Assembly (NCBI GenBank): GCA_018296165.2
Contig: JACKQL020000023.1
Coordinates: forward strand, 186,001 to 250,000
Direction of reading: 5' to 3'
DNA length: 64,000 bases
From: Termitomyces sp. T153
Lineage: Eukaryota > Basidiomycota > Agaricomycetes > Agaricales > Lyophyllaceae
Shown here one piece after another: positions 32,655 through 44,179 of this stretch. The position numbers were made by a program, and so were the translations under genes. Below the pieces are notes generated by a model. The model did not search any database. It was not told where the DNA came from and worked only from the letters and a program-made list of their open reading frames with translations. The stretch's first letter is position 1. The number at the start of each line of letters is the position of its first letter.

Positions 32655-32990
32655 GTTTGCCCAAGGTCCTCCCTGCCCTTTTTGACAGCAGTGCCTCTGG
32701 CACATTTGTCAGCAGCCAGCTCAACCTCCAACACAACAACCTTGACAAACTCCTTGAGCTCCAACTTTCTGACAGAAGCCCCACTATGACAGGAATCACT
32801 CAATACTATGACAATGCCCTCACCCTTGACAACAACCTAAGGTTCCAGGCTTGGCTTCTCATCACCCAGCTCCCCCTGTCAACTCTGATTATGCTTGGAC
32901 TTCCATGGCTGCAGGATGTCAACCCTGACATTGACTAGGAGAACCTCACCATGCAATTCCCTGGCCCCAAAGCAAGTCTAGCAGCCACTA
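32655..32990 (+). pseudogene. Family B protease-like domain 2
   Basis: A second complete retropepsin-like unit follows about 400 bp on: LPALFDSSASGTFVSSQL with Asp at 32684-32686, then STLIMLGLPWLQDVNPDID. B5 has the equivalent VDSGTSSTFVSSQL (minus strand near 40980), still with DSG. Two protease-like units in tandem are therefore a family trait and not an accident of this copy. Confidence 0.7.
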
Positions 32991-33259
32991 TCCCTCTCTG
33001 CCTCCAGTCCATCTCAAACTCCAATGCTCCTGACCCTAACACCAGTACCTCTGGAGCAACCCAAAGCCCCTCAACTCTCATTGGCAACTAAGAAAGTGAA
33101 GAAAGTACACCTCCACCTCAGTCACTCTCAAACAAATCTTGATGGCTGCTCCCTAACATACCCCAGAATCAATACAAAGGCCCACAGTACCCTGACCAAC
33201 AATGCTCAAACACTCTAAACAACTCTGCCACCACACCAGACTCAGCTGCTACTGCCCCA

Positions 33260-34045
33260 TCACCCACCCCTGTTAACTCTGGAGACCTCAACATCAAAAT
33301 CATTGGCACTGTCCCCTTTACACATATCTTGCAAGATGGCACCTCCACCTTCCAACTACAGATCATGCCAGCCCTACCCAAGGAGCACCTCTACACAGAA
33401 ACTACCCTGCCAGAATGCAAAACAGAGGAGCAGATCCTATACAAAGTAGTTTCCCTGGAATATCATGATTTTGCTGACATGTTCCCTAAAGGGAGTGCAA
33501 AAGAACTTCCTCTGCATTGCTCCTACAACTACAAGATCAACCTCAAAGAAGGTGCCTCACCCCCATTTGGCAAAATCTACAACATGTCTGAGATTGAACT
33601 TTGAGCCCTGAAGGACTACCTCAATGAAATGCTTGGCAAAGGCTTCATATGCCCATCAATCTCTGCCACCAGTGCTCTGGTCATATTTGCCAAGAAAAAG
33701 GACAGATCACTCAGACTTTGTGTTGATTATTGGGGACTCAACAAAGTCACCAAAAAGAACTAGTACCCTCTCCCCCTGATTTGAGACCTTGTTGACTGCC
33801 TTTGCAGCACCAAGATCTCCACAAAAATAGACCTCTGCTCTGGCTACAACAATGTCCAGATTGCTCGGGAACATGAATGGAAGACTGCCTTTTGCACCTG
33901 CTATGGCCTCTTTGAGTATCTAGTAATGCCCTTCAGAATGACTAACTTCTCCACCACTTTCGAGTACTTCATGAACCATATCTTCCACGACATGAACAAT
34001 GTCTTTGTCATTGTATACCTGGATGACATACTAATCTACTTAAAT
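33260..34045 (+). pseudogene. Family B reverse transcriptase (cut after the YLDD box)
   Basis: The segment reads LEYHDFADMFPKGSAKELP, then [32 protein letters not shown], motif A TKIDLCSGYNNVQI, and VIVYLDDILIY (YLDD at 34016-34027). TGA/TAG codons interrupt it (for example 33602). Directly after YLDD the sequence jumps into the end of integrase, so the RT thumb, RNase H and the integrase core are missing. Confidence 0.88.
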
Positions 34046-34736
34046 TTGCTATTTACAGAACAACTGGCATGCAGAACTCCTCCTTGCCAAGTTTACCTAG
34101 AACAACATGCCTTACTCCACCACCAGAGTTTCCCCCTTTTATGCCAACAAGGGCTACAACCCTCAACTCACACTATCCCTCAAAGATATTCCCTCCCACA
34201 TTGCCCACAAAGTTGCTGAAGACCTCTGATCCCTCCACCAGTTCCTCTGGGATGGAATCAACACTGCCAATCAAGCCTACTTCAAACATGCCAATGCCCA
34301 ATGAAACCCTACCCCCAACTGGCCCCCTAGAATCTTGGTTTGGCTTGATCAACAAAACCTCAAGACCAGGAGGCCCTCTGTTAAGCTCAATCACAAATGA
34401 CTTGGCCCCTTCAAGATCCTCCAGAAGGTTTCAATGCATGCCTACAAGCTCAATCTACCCTCAGGTCTGAAGGGCCTCCATCCCATGTTCCACATGTGCC
34501 TCCTCAAAAAACATGCTCCAGACCCCTTCCCTGGGCAATGCCCCAGTCAACTGCCTCCTATCAAAGTCAAGGATAAATATCATTATGAGGTTGACCAAAT
34601 CCTCAACTTGCACTTGGTCTGTGGCCAGCCTGAATACTTGGTCCACTGGAAGGGCTACAGGCCTGAGGACAACATCTGGGAACCCCAAAAAAACCTTGAT
34701 GGAGCCCCCAACAAACTCTGGGACTTCTCTCAATGA
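34046..34736 (+). pseudogene. Family B integrase C-terminus and chromodomain
   Basis: The NNMPYSTTRVSPFYANKGYN segment is the end of the integrase core region. Next are the SH3-like part ([22 protein letters not shown]) and a chromodomain of normal layout (YEVDQILN...[22 protein letters not shown]), ending at TGA 34736. The chromodomain marks family B as a chromovirus; such domains guide integration to marked chromatin. Frames change near 34070 and 34430. Confidence 0.9.
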
Positions 34737-35052
34737 CACTCCACCAAGCCTTGAGATCCTCTGGACTAGTAAACATAGATGGCATCAGTGGGCATAACTC
34801 CCACCTCTGGATTCATTGGAGATTCAACTCCCATGAGTAATCCCCTACATGTTTTCACTTACTCTCCCCCCATACAATCTGAAACCTCACACACTTAGCA
34901 GAATGGCAAGAAATTGTCATGTACAAAACTACAAAGTACAAAATCATACAGAAAAGTGCAAGATGGCAAGAAAGTGGGGCCCGACCACCTCCTCACTCCC
35001 TCTCCTCCCCCAGGATCCTCCACACCCTACCTCTGACCAGGTCCACCTCCAT

Positions 35053-36260
35053 CTATGTGACCATGATGGTGAGGACATCCAGCTGCCCCAGCAATGGCTC
35101 CCCCACATTGGTTGCTATCTCCCACCATGCCCTGGGGTCTGCCACACTCCTCTGCTGATGCTCCACCAACAGCCACCCCATCTGCCTGAATCCCTGCTCT
35201 AACTCCAATAGGAGCTCCCTGGAGATCTGCACCAATCTGTCTTGCATCAAGGCATGAGCAGCTGATACCCCATTGAGGAGGATGCAGTGCTGTTAGACCC
35301 AGTCTAAATGGCCCAGTATCAGTGGAATTAAAGGAGTGAGAAGCAGAAGGACTCACACATTACCCCCCTCTGCCCCAAGGCCACCTTGTTGGCCAGCCAC
35401 TCTTCATGCTGCCTCCTTGCCTCTGCCCTGACTCCTTCCACCTTCACAGCCTCTTGCTGCACCTCTGCCCTCTACTCTACCCACACCTCCATCTGCATCA
35501 ACTATTCCCACAGCCCTTGCACCTCCAATGACCCCTCTGTAATCATCTATGTGGCCCCCTTTGACTCCCACCATGCCAAGTCTCAATTCCTCTGCTCCTC
35601 ATCATGCTCCTGCTGAATTCTATTGCAATCCCCTTCAATCCTCCAAATCTCCTCCTCATGCAATGCCAACAGCTAGGATAACACCTCTGCCTGCTGCTGC
35701 CAAAACATCTTGGAAACTGCAGAAGAAGGACCAGAATCCCTGCCAGACCCCTCCACCAAGGCACCTGACTCAGAAGAATATATGTGTGGCCCAGAAGGGC
35801 CTACCATCAATTCTGCCCCCTGCAGCCACTTACTGGGCCCTGCCTCCAGTGAGGGGGATGCCCTCCATTTTCTCTTGTCACATGCCATAGAAGCTCCCTC
35901 CCTCCACCCACCCTGCAGGGGTCCCACCTTCATTGCAGGCCACCCTGTGCTTGCTCTGCCCTCCACTCTGGACCTCTGACCTGACATCTTCCCCTTGTGC
36001 CCCTCAAGCAACTATGCAGCCATCCACACCACATTCTATCCCTGCTCCTCCAACATGCAGGCCACCCATCAACTCAATGAAATTGGGCACTTCTCATGCC
36101 TCAAGCAACATAGAATGCATACTGAAGTATTCTACTGGGATCCCTGCATCAGCTCCTCAAAGCTGCAGTGATCCCCACATCAAGCACAAAGGGCACACTA
36201 TGGAATTGAATCAGCTCTGAACTTGGCACAACAATGTGGAATACTCACCAGAGCCTCCAC
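35053..36260 (-). pseudogene. Antisense gene of family B, third copy (aORF-B3)
   Basis: On the minus strand from about 36190 leftwards: a Cys cluster (CALCA, CGDHC, then CILCCLRHEKC), the basic block (KRKWRASPSLEAGPSKW), a helical region with stops, an intron (35356-35304, GTGAGT...TTTAG) and a C-terminal domain with QDRLVQISRELLLELEQ and AWWEIATNVGEPL. It aligns with both other copies. It lies between the chromodomain stop (34736) and the polypurine tract (36851), in a copy that still has gag-pol. That shows the gene belongs to the full-length element too. Confidence 0.65.
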
Positions 36261-36850
36261 CTGACACCACTCCAGGATTGGAGGACCCTGCACTCATCCC
36301 ACTGCCTCTGCAAACTGCTCCAGGATCACCTCCAATTGGGGAACATGCAGTGCCTCTGGAACAACCTGAATCTCCTCTGGACCAAAATTTGGCCTTGAGG
36401 ACCACCCCACTGATACCAAAACCTTCTTCCAAGACAAAACCACCAATGGACCCACCATTGCTGCAGACAATTCTGTCAAGCTTGATTACCAACTCCAGAA
36501 TACAGATAAAACAAACCTGCACTTACAGCTACAGTACATTGCCTCTATCTATTGGTGGCCATAATGAGAACTGGATTTCCCCAAGAATGAGAGAGCAGGA
36601 GATGACACTGATGATGCTGATGATGCTGGAGAATAGGTGGAGGAGAACATAGATGAAAACTGGAGACTCCAGGGTATGTCTGACCCTTTTCAATAACTTG
36701 GGAAGAACCTTCTGACAAACAGCAGCCATACTTTGACTTCATTCCCCATCCCACCACTGCTTACTGCAGTTTGATCAATATTACTCAACTTTGATTCCCA
36801 TGCCCCACTGATTGCTGGACTGTGCCCCACATCTTGAGGGTCTCAATGCT

Positions 36851-36864
36851 GAAGAGGAGGGTGA
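36851..36864 (+). promoter_or_regulatory. Polypurine tract of the B gag-pol element
   Basis: GAAGAGGAGGGTGA stands directly before the 3' LTR start TGTCACAACC and corresponds to the tract of B-young. Confidence 0.75.
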
Positions 36865-37437
36865 TGTCACAACCTGCTCTCTGGACCCCTGATATTGTTT
36901 ACAGCCCACTCACTTCCCCAGAGTCCCTCCTCCAATGCCTTGTCAGACCCCTCAGCCATTGTACCACCCTCCATGCCCACCCCAGATAACTCTAACACTT
37001 TTCCAGCAAACTCTAACAGCCCCCTGGCCAACTCCAATGCCTTTTCTGCAGTTGTCAATGCTTTTCCTAAGCTTCTGGAACCCTCCCCCACAGTTCCTGA
37101 CCCTGTTGTATGTCCCTGGCTCACTACCCTGGTTTATCTAACCCACTCCAGAGCATCACAATAAACTCAGAGTGGCCCATGTTCCCAGCTGATCCCATCA
37201 GAATATTGCTGTGGCCTGCTCCTTGATTATGACTAACACCCACAAACTCCACATGGCTCTGTTGAGCCTTGCCACCATACCTGCTATCTCCCAGAGCTCT
37301 CCAGTAGTCAGTATATAACCCATAGAGTAGCACCTCATACTCTAGTCTTCATATTGCTTAATGTTACCTATTGTCTGATTGTTTCTGTCTCATGTTTCAT
37401 GTTCTGTATTATGTTTCCTCTTCTCTCAGTCTCCTGG
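36865..37437 (+). repeat. 3' LTR of the B gag-pol element, 5' part only (B4)
   Basis: It starts TGTCACAACCTG and matches other B LTRs through TATATAA (about 37312) and the start motif AGTCTTCATATTG, then stops at the junction with A2 near 37437. Confidence 0.85.
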
Positions 37438-37438
37438 C

Positions 37439-37806
37439 TGTCAGAGGACTTCCATTTCTGACCTCTGCAACTTGTTCCAGCACCTCTGCAGCTTGTTCAA
37501 CATCTCCAGGGTTCCAGAAAGAGCTCTGGAGATCTCTGGAGAACTGTGGATTTCTCCATATTACCTCAGCAATCATTGCCCTAAGGTTAGGAGTAGCTCT
37601 AGTCATCTGTACAGTAGTTCCCATGCCTCCACCACCTGCTGATGTGCTGCACCAGGCAGTGGGGATCCTTAGACTGTTCTCTTTGGATTCCCCTCTGCTA
37701 GGTGATGAGTTACTGATTGTATCATTGTCTACTCCACTAATATACTTCAGATTCCCCTCTGCTAGCTGCATGGCTCTGATCCACTGCTCTGGAGGTTGCC
37801 CTTACA
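37439..37806 (+). repeat. 5' LTR of A2
   Basis: 368 bp, TGTCAGAGGACTTCC...GGTTGCCCTTACA. It contains the transcript-start motif AGACTGTTCT (37671-37680), one T shorter than in A1 and A3. Confidence 0.8.
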
Positions 37807-37808
37807 GC

Positions 37809-37819
37809 AGAACAAGTCT
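37809..37819 (+). promoter_or_regulatory. Self-priming primer-binding site of A2
   Basis: AGAACAAGTCT, two bases after the LTR, is identical to the A1 site and complementary to AGACTTGTTCT of family A LTRs. Confidence 0.6.
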
Positions 37820-37912
37820 CCTAAAACTGGTCTGGAAGCTCTTCATAGCCATAAGGAACCTCCAAGCTATTATCCATTGCTTCCCTACCAGGACTAAACA
37901 CCACAGAGTTCT

Positions 37913-39160
37913 ATGTCTCAGCTTGCCAACCCAGACACACTCTTGGAGGCCCCAGCCCCACAGGACAAAGGCTGGACTTGCCTGCTCCACCTAGAAACCC
38001 AGGTGCAATTAACACAATCATCTCTCACCCACCATACTACCAAACTCTCTACCCTTTGTCAAACAACTGATCTTATCTCTCAGTCCCTCCAGGCACTGCT
38101 TGAATGCCTACCCCCTAACTCTGCCCTCCTGCAGCCACAGAACTAGCCCTGACTGCATCTGCACCCATCTCTGCAGCTCTGGTGACCTTACAGCCACAGA
38201 TTCCATGTCCTGCACTACCAGATGCATAGGACAGTGCCCACTCCAGTGGGGAGTGATTCATGCAATCCTGCCTCACCTATATCCAACTCAGCAGGGATGC
38301 CTTTGACTCTAACATGTTGAAAATAGCCTGGGTGCTGTCATATATAAAGACTGGATGTGCCTCTACTTATGCACTGTGAGTCTTCTGCTGCTCCAGAGGT
38401 GTTGGAAGCTTTCCTGACTGAGTCACCTTTGAGAAGGACTTCCATGCAGAGTTTTTTCCATTAGACCCTGCCAAGACTGCAGCCTTGATGCTACATGATA
38501 GGGAGCAGGATGGACAAGGGAAGCATACACTGGATGAGTACATTGACTTGTTTTGGGCTCTAGTGGAGCAGGCTGCTTACCCCAATGGCCTCCAACTATG
38601 CCTTACTTTCTGGGATAGCTTGCACCCCACACTGGTGGAATGCATTGACAATCTGGCAGAGAGTGGTTCCAATGATGAAAAGATTGTGTTGTGGTATGAG
38701 GTGGCTCAGGACCAATGGCAACTCATGGAGACTTAGAGGGAGCTCTACCACCTCCATTCTGTGCTGTGCCCAGCTCCGACCAGCAATCTCCACCACCCTG
38801 CACCTGCCTGTCCAATGCTGGCCTTTACTCTGGCTATCCCTGCAGCATGCCCCCTGCCACTGGAAATCCCCATGGATGTGGATGCTGCCAGGCAGCTCTG
38901 CACTGCTCTGCCACTGTGCCAGAGATGCCAGAAGCCTGGGCACTTTGTATAGCACTGCTCCCTGAGCCTGGAGGTATGCTGCCTTTCTATGGCAGAGCAG
39001 GAGAAACTCCTTCTATAGCTGCTGGCTGTAAAAGAATGCCACTGGAGCTCCATTGCTGGATGAGCCTACACTGGAGTTGACCCCAGAGGAGATCAGTGCA
39101 TGTGCCTCACCTCCAGAGCTGGAGGGGGATTTTTAGTTGAGTGATGGATGAGGTGTACAC
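37913..39160 (+). pseudogene. Family A gag (A2)
   Basis: ATG 37913 opens MSQLANPDTLLEAPAPQDKG, then WTCLLHLETQVQLTQSSLTH and LISQSLQALLE (helical). After a decayed stretch comes the capsid-like part: HDREQDGQGKHTLDEYIDLF, LCLTFWDSLHP, VAQDQWQLME. A zinc knuckle CQRCQKPGHFV-HC at 38917-38958 keeps all CCHC residues but has a TAG one residue before the His-Cys end. Several stops and frame changes. Confidence 0.85.
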
Positions 39161-39740
39161 CTCCATTGCTGGGTGCTAACAGGTTCTTGTGTCTGTCAAT
39201 AGAAAATGAAACTGCCTTTTCCAACACCCTTCATTCTGAGACAGGAGAACCTCAATGCCCCCCTTCAGATATACAAACACTAACTCCAAAGCCTCCACCA
39301 AGCTCCCTGACACCTCTGAAGGTCTGTTGGTGCAGCCCTGCTTGGGCATGTCAAATGCCCCAACAGTATGTGATGGCCTCTGCCCCATCCACCAACTTTC
39401 TGTGCCTCAATTTGGAGATTGAGACAACAGACACTCAACAAACCTGCAGAGTCACTGCTCTTCTGGACAGCAGAGTGACAGGACTATTCCTGGACTTGGA
39501 GTTCATCAAATGCCATGGCCTGACCATGCAGCTCCTCCCCAAACCCATTCCTGTCTACAACATCAATAGAACATCTAATAAAGCAGGTGCCATCAACTCT
39601 GTGATTGATCTGGTCCTCTGCTATCAGAACCACATGGAGTGTGCTGTATTTGCTGTCACCAGCTTGGGAAGGCAGGACATGATCCTTGATTTCACATGGC
39701 TCTGAAAGCACAACCTTGAGGTCAATTGGACTAAAGAGGA
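39148..39740 (+). pseudogene. Family A protease (A2)
   Basis: RVTALLDSRVTGLFLDLEF is the catalytic loop with Arg for Gly, as in A1, and MILDFTWL is the second half. The ORF from 39148 to 39705 is open. A TGA follows at the Trp-like position before KHNLEVNW. Confidence 0.85.
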
Positions 39741-40151
39741 GGTAACTATGAGCAGGTGCCCCTGGAAGTGTTCTGCCTGTGCCACGGAGAACAGAGTGGA
39801 GTGCCAGACCCAAGTTCAGGAGCATGCAGCTATCTGTGCATGTTGCACTGGCCCTCTCCCCTTTGCAGATCTAGACCTCCTGGATCCCCCACCTCTGGCG
39901 TTCCCTCATAGAGAGCCCTCTACAAAGACAACTGGAGCAACAGTAGAGCCTCAAAGGAGGAGCATGGAGGGGAGTTTGGTGGCATATGTGAGCCAGAGCT
40001 CCTGGACAAAGTGGTAGAAGTGGGGGATTGAATCTATGCTACCATGGTACACCTACTGCCCTCTATTGCGGGGATCCAGGCTAGCCAGACCATGTCTCAA
40101 TGGCTGGCCTAGGCATTTGCTGCTAAGGCCATGCCTCAAGAGTTCTAGCAT

Positions 40152-40894
40152 TTGGTGCCCCCCTATCTTCATGTATTTGAGGATGTGTTCTTCAAAGCTT
40201 TATTTGACTTGCTTCCAGAGTGCAAAAGATGGGACCATGCCATCAAACTGCTACCAGACTTGGTGCCCTCCAGCTGTAAGGTCTACCCACTTGTGCCCTG
40301 GAAACAGAACAAGCTCAACACATTCCTGCAGGAGAATCTGGACTCCAGTTGCATCCACCCATCCAAGTCTCCAATGGCTTCTTTGGTCTCTTTTATCAAA
40401 AAGAAGGATGGCTCCCTCCAACTGGTCCAGGACTACTGGGTATTCAACACTATGACAGTGAAGAACCATTACCCTCTCCCCCTCATCTCCAAGCTCATCA
40501 ACAACCTTCAGGGTGTGCAATACTTTACTAAGCTGGACATCTGGTGGGGTTATAACAATGTGCACATTTAGGAGGGAGATGAGTGGAAGGCTGCCTTCTG
40601 GACCAACTGGGGATTGTTTGAGCCACTCATTATGTTCTTCAGACTCACTAATAGCCCTGCCACCTTCCAGACCATGATGAACAACATCTTCCAGGACCTC
40701 ATAGCAGAGGGCATAGTGTGTGTGTACCTTGACAACATCCTCATCTATACCAAAGCACTGGAGGAACACCATCAGATCACTCACCTTGTCCTGGAATGCC
40801 TCCACCAGCACAAGCTCTACCTCAAGCCAGAGAAGTGCAAGTTCAAACAAACCTGGATCAAGTACCTAGGCCTGATCATATTGCATGGAATCTG
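40152..40894 (+). pseudogene. Family A reverse transcriptase, N-terminal half (A2)
   Basis: YLHVFEDVFFKALFDLLPE, then SFIKKKDGSLQLVQDYWVFN, motif A TKLDIWWGYNNVHI, a TAG, and FFRLTNSPATFQTMMN. The catalytic box is VCVYLDNILIYTK (40725-40736): the second Asp is Asn, a GAC to AAC change after a C, while A1 keeps YLDD. The copy ends at LGLIILHG. Confidence 0.88.
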
Positions 40895-41560
40895 TTGAAG
40901 AGTTGGAGCTCCAGGAGTTTGTTGAGGTTATTGTGTTAGAGGTCAAGTTGACTGCTGACAAAGGTACTGGAGGTGCCACTGTCAACAAGAGTGGGGAGTA
41001 CCTTGGGCAAGCTATCAAGTCAGACATTGATGACAAATGACCATGCAGACCCGGAGTGGAGCTGCGGAGGAGTCCAGGAGTGGTTGATCATGGTCTCAGG
41101 GTTCTTGGAGGAGGGTGAGACATCAAAGGGTACCAGTCTGGAGTTGGTGGGGTTGTCCTGGTCAAGGCAGAGGGTGAGGCTGGGCCAGTTGATGTGGGGG
41201 TTGGTGGAGTGGAGCCATGAGAAGCCTAAGACAACAGGGGCAGAGGGGTGTAGTTTAGTGACAAGCAGCTAGAGTTCTTGCTGTCGTCCATTAGTGAAGG
41301 CCATGGTCAGGTCATTCTCAAGCAGTGTGTGATGTCTCCAGCAGGGGTGGGGTCACCATCAAAGAGCTTGAGGGGAATCAGAGCAGGGAGGTGTCAGAGG
41401 AGGTGGGGAGCAAGCACCACCAGGGATTCATCAATGAAGTTATCAGTGGCACTGCTGTTGACTAGGGTGGGGACAGAGTTGTCAGAGAAGGGGAGAGTGG
41501 TGCAGAGGAGAAGGGTGGTGGAGAAGTGAGAGGGGAGGTGTGCTAGGAGATTGTCTGGGG
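40895..41560 (-). pseudogene. Tandem protease-like domains of B5
   Basis: Domain 1 (about 41540-41200) has VNSSATDNFIDESLVVL and VLGFSWLHSTNPHINWPS. Domain 2 (about 41030-40895) has VDSGTSSTFVSSQLDL and is cut at the junction. The order and spacing equal those at 32190-32990. Confidence 0.7.
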
Positions 41561-41739
41561 CAAGTACTGTTGCATGGAGAAGTGTGGCCAGGGTGGAGAA
41601 GACATTGGAGTCTGGTCTATGGTCTAGTGCATCTTCAAGACCTAAACTGCCAACTTGTTTTCTGTAAACTAGTAATCACAGTCTTCTCTGTCCATGGTCC
41701 AGACAGTGCATCCTATTACCTGCTGTTTAGGACAACAAT

Positions 41740-44150
41740 AAAGTGCCCCTGCTCACTACATAGGATGCATGTGCCCTCCTTCCATTGTTTCTCCTGAGTT
41801 TTCTCCAGTACATCAACCCACAGCCTATCCCAAATCTTGTTCACATATAGGGCTTCTTGGTCATTGGTGGAGTCTGTGATGTTATCATAATCATCAGGGT
41901 TGGTGTCCAGGAGTTCTGGGGTCTCGTAAAGGTCAGCGGCATTGAGCTGAGCAGGTGGACGTTGTTCTGGGAGTCAATTGGCATTGGAGATTCCTCAGCC
42001 CAGAGGGAAACAGGGCACAGAGTTGGTGGAGTTGGTGGGGATTGAGGGTCAAATGCCATTGGTTGCTCCAGCCTGCCAGTTGGTGTTACTAGAGGTGTTC
42101 CACAAGGTCCAGGATACCATGTTTTTACTGTGATCTTTCCAGTAGTGTTGGTCAACCTGAGTAACCAGTGCCTTGTACCCATTGTAGGTGGTTTGCTTGG
42201 GTGCAAGGTGAAGGACGTCCTTGATCCATTGAGGCAGAGCATGGTGGAGGGTGAAGTGGAGAGCATTGTAGTTCCACTCAGTTTTGTAGGCTTCTTGTTT
42301 GAATCATATGATAAAAGTCATGAAGTGTTTGTTGTTGCACATTCAGAGGTTGAAGAGATTTTCCTCTGCCTCTGCTACAGTGTCAAAGATGCCAAACTTA
42401 CTCAAGAACTCCTGGGTGAAAGCAAGCCAATTGGAGAGTATGGGGTTGTTGGGGTCAAACTGGAGTAGTGCTATGTAATGGTTGAAGGTGATACTCTGCA
42501 AATATGATGTGGCAAATGCTACTCATGAGCTCTCAAGTTGGAAGGTAATGGGCTTAGCTTGGAACATAGTTAAACAATGAATTAGAAAGATGCGCCATTT
42601 CCAGGGGTCATGACCAGTGAAGAGTTTGGGCTTTTGAATGTTGAGTTTACCTTCCTGAGCCAGTGCGTTGCAAGTATTATTCTGTGGGTTTTAAGTTTAG
42701 GGTGAGGGTCTGGCATTGTAGTAGTAATAATAATTGTTTCTGTTTCCATGTTGGGGAGGGAAGTTGTCTATAGCTGGGCCCCATCCTCCAGAGGGTCCAC
42801 CGTTGGGTGGTCCTCTGCTGGAGGGTTGGCCCACATTGCCTGGTGGAGGCCCCAGGGCCCATTGAAGAGGAGGGGTCCTCCAGGAGTGGGGGGTCCAAAG
42901 TAATTTGTGTTGGTGGGAGGGTTAGGCATCAGAATGAGTGGGGAACAAGGGGGGTTGGTGGGGAAGGGTGGTTGGAGTGCCCCAGGGCCTATGGCCTGCC
43001 TCAGGGGAACTGGGACATTGGGATGAGGTGGAGGGGCATTAACACAGAAGGCACAGAGGTCAAAGTGGGGAGGTCTGTTCCACAGAGGGCTGTTGCACAG
43101 GGCAGGCTCATTGGTGGGGTTGCCAGGCTTGTCAATGTAGGAAAGAGTCTGGTTATTGTCATCAACATGCAGAGGCAGTTGTTTGGAGTGGGGTTTGGGG
43201 ATGGCAGGCTGATCCCACATTTGAAAGGCACTGGGGACAGAGTTGGCCTGGGGATGGGTGGAGAGGGCCAAAGTGTGGGCAGCAGGTTGGTCAAACAATC
43301 CCCCCACAGAGTTGGGGTTCCTCAAGATGCTGGCAGTCATGTTGAGTTCTTTCTGCTGGCAGAGGATAGGAGGTGGGGCTTTGCTTTGTGTCCTGATGAG
43401 TCCCTTGCATTGCACATGGAAGGAGCAGGAGGGGTCCAGCAGATCTTTGAAGGGGCAGGGGTTCAGACTGCTGTAGATTTCTTCAACCAATATGCAGAGC
43501 TTGTTTCATAAATTAGCATCAATGCCCAGGGTGCCTTGCATAGTTTCTGGGAGGTTCCCTTGCAAGTAGCACTTATGGAAGTCAAGGAGTCAATCTGCCC
43601 AAACTTCTGGAGTTGCAGAGGTGTCAGGGTAGCCTAGGCTGACAAGGAGGGTGCAAGCATGTCTTGCAAACTCCACAGGGGAGAGGCAGAGGAAGTGGAG
43701 GACCTCATTATGCTGTTGGACATAGGCTTTGACCCTTTGCTGTTTGGGAGAAGAGGGAACTTGAGCAGAGAATGGCAGACAAGGGGGAGAATAATCATCT
43801 GGGTGCTCTGGAGGGACTGGAGCTGCAGCAGGAACTGGGTATGCATAGTAGTGGGCAGGGAGAAGGTAGGCAGGGTTGGGGGGCACTGCAGAGTATCCTC
43901 TGGGGTACATGCAGGGATTGTTATCATTGGCAGGGAATGCTGGGGGGCAGTGCCAGCCCAGAGGAATTCCCTGGCTGATGGAGGGTGTGTAGAATGCCTA
44001 GTTGGGGTCAGGAGTCTAGTAGCAGGAGACATACTGATCTGCAAGGGGGCCTGGGTAGAATGGAGCATAAGAATTTTCAGGAACTGGCCAACCATAGATG
44101 TTGGTTAGGTAGCTGGTGGGGTTGTATGCAGGGTTATATGCAGACATTGA
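41740..44150 (-). pseudogene. Family B gag of B5
   Basis: It starts MSAYNPAYNPTSYL 34 bases inside the LTR, the fullest Gag N-terminus of this family in the window. A Pro/Tyr/Asn-rich region follows (VPPEHPDDYSPPCLPF, QQRVKAYVQQHNEVLHFLCL), then Pro-rich linkers, the capsid-like part near 42460-42190 and a damaged zinc knuckle CILCSEQGHF near 41790. Broken by many stops and frame changes. Confidence 0.8.
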
Positions 44151-44166
44151 GAATGGGGTAAGGGGG

Positions 44167-44179
44167 AGTCTTGATATTA
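44167..44179 (-). promoter_or_regulatory. Self-priming primer-binding site of B5
   Basis: On the minus strand TAATATCAAGACT directly follows the LTR and is the perfect 13-nt complement of AGTCTTGATATTA at the predicted start (plus 44735-44723). Confidence 0.72.

Larger units (their letters stand above)
37439..40894 (+). mobile_element. Family A copy A2 (3' truncated)
   Basis: LTR (37439-37806), primer site, gag, protease and RT in order on the plus strand. Similarity to A1 ends inside RT at about 40894, where it joins family B sequence of the opposite orientation. Integrase and the 3' LTR are missing. CpG-poor. Confidence 0.9.
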
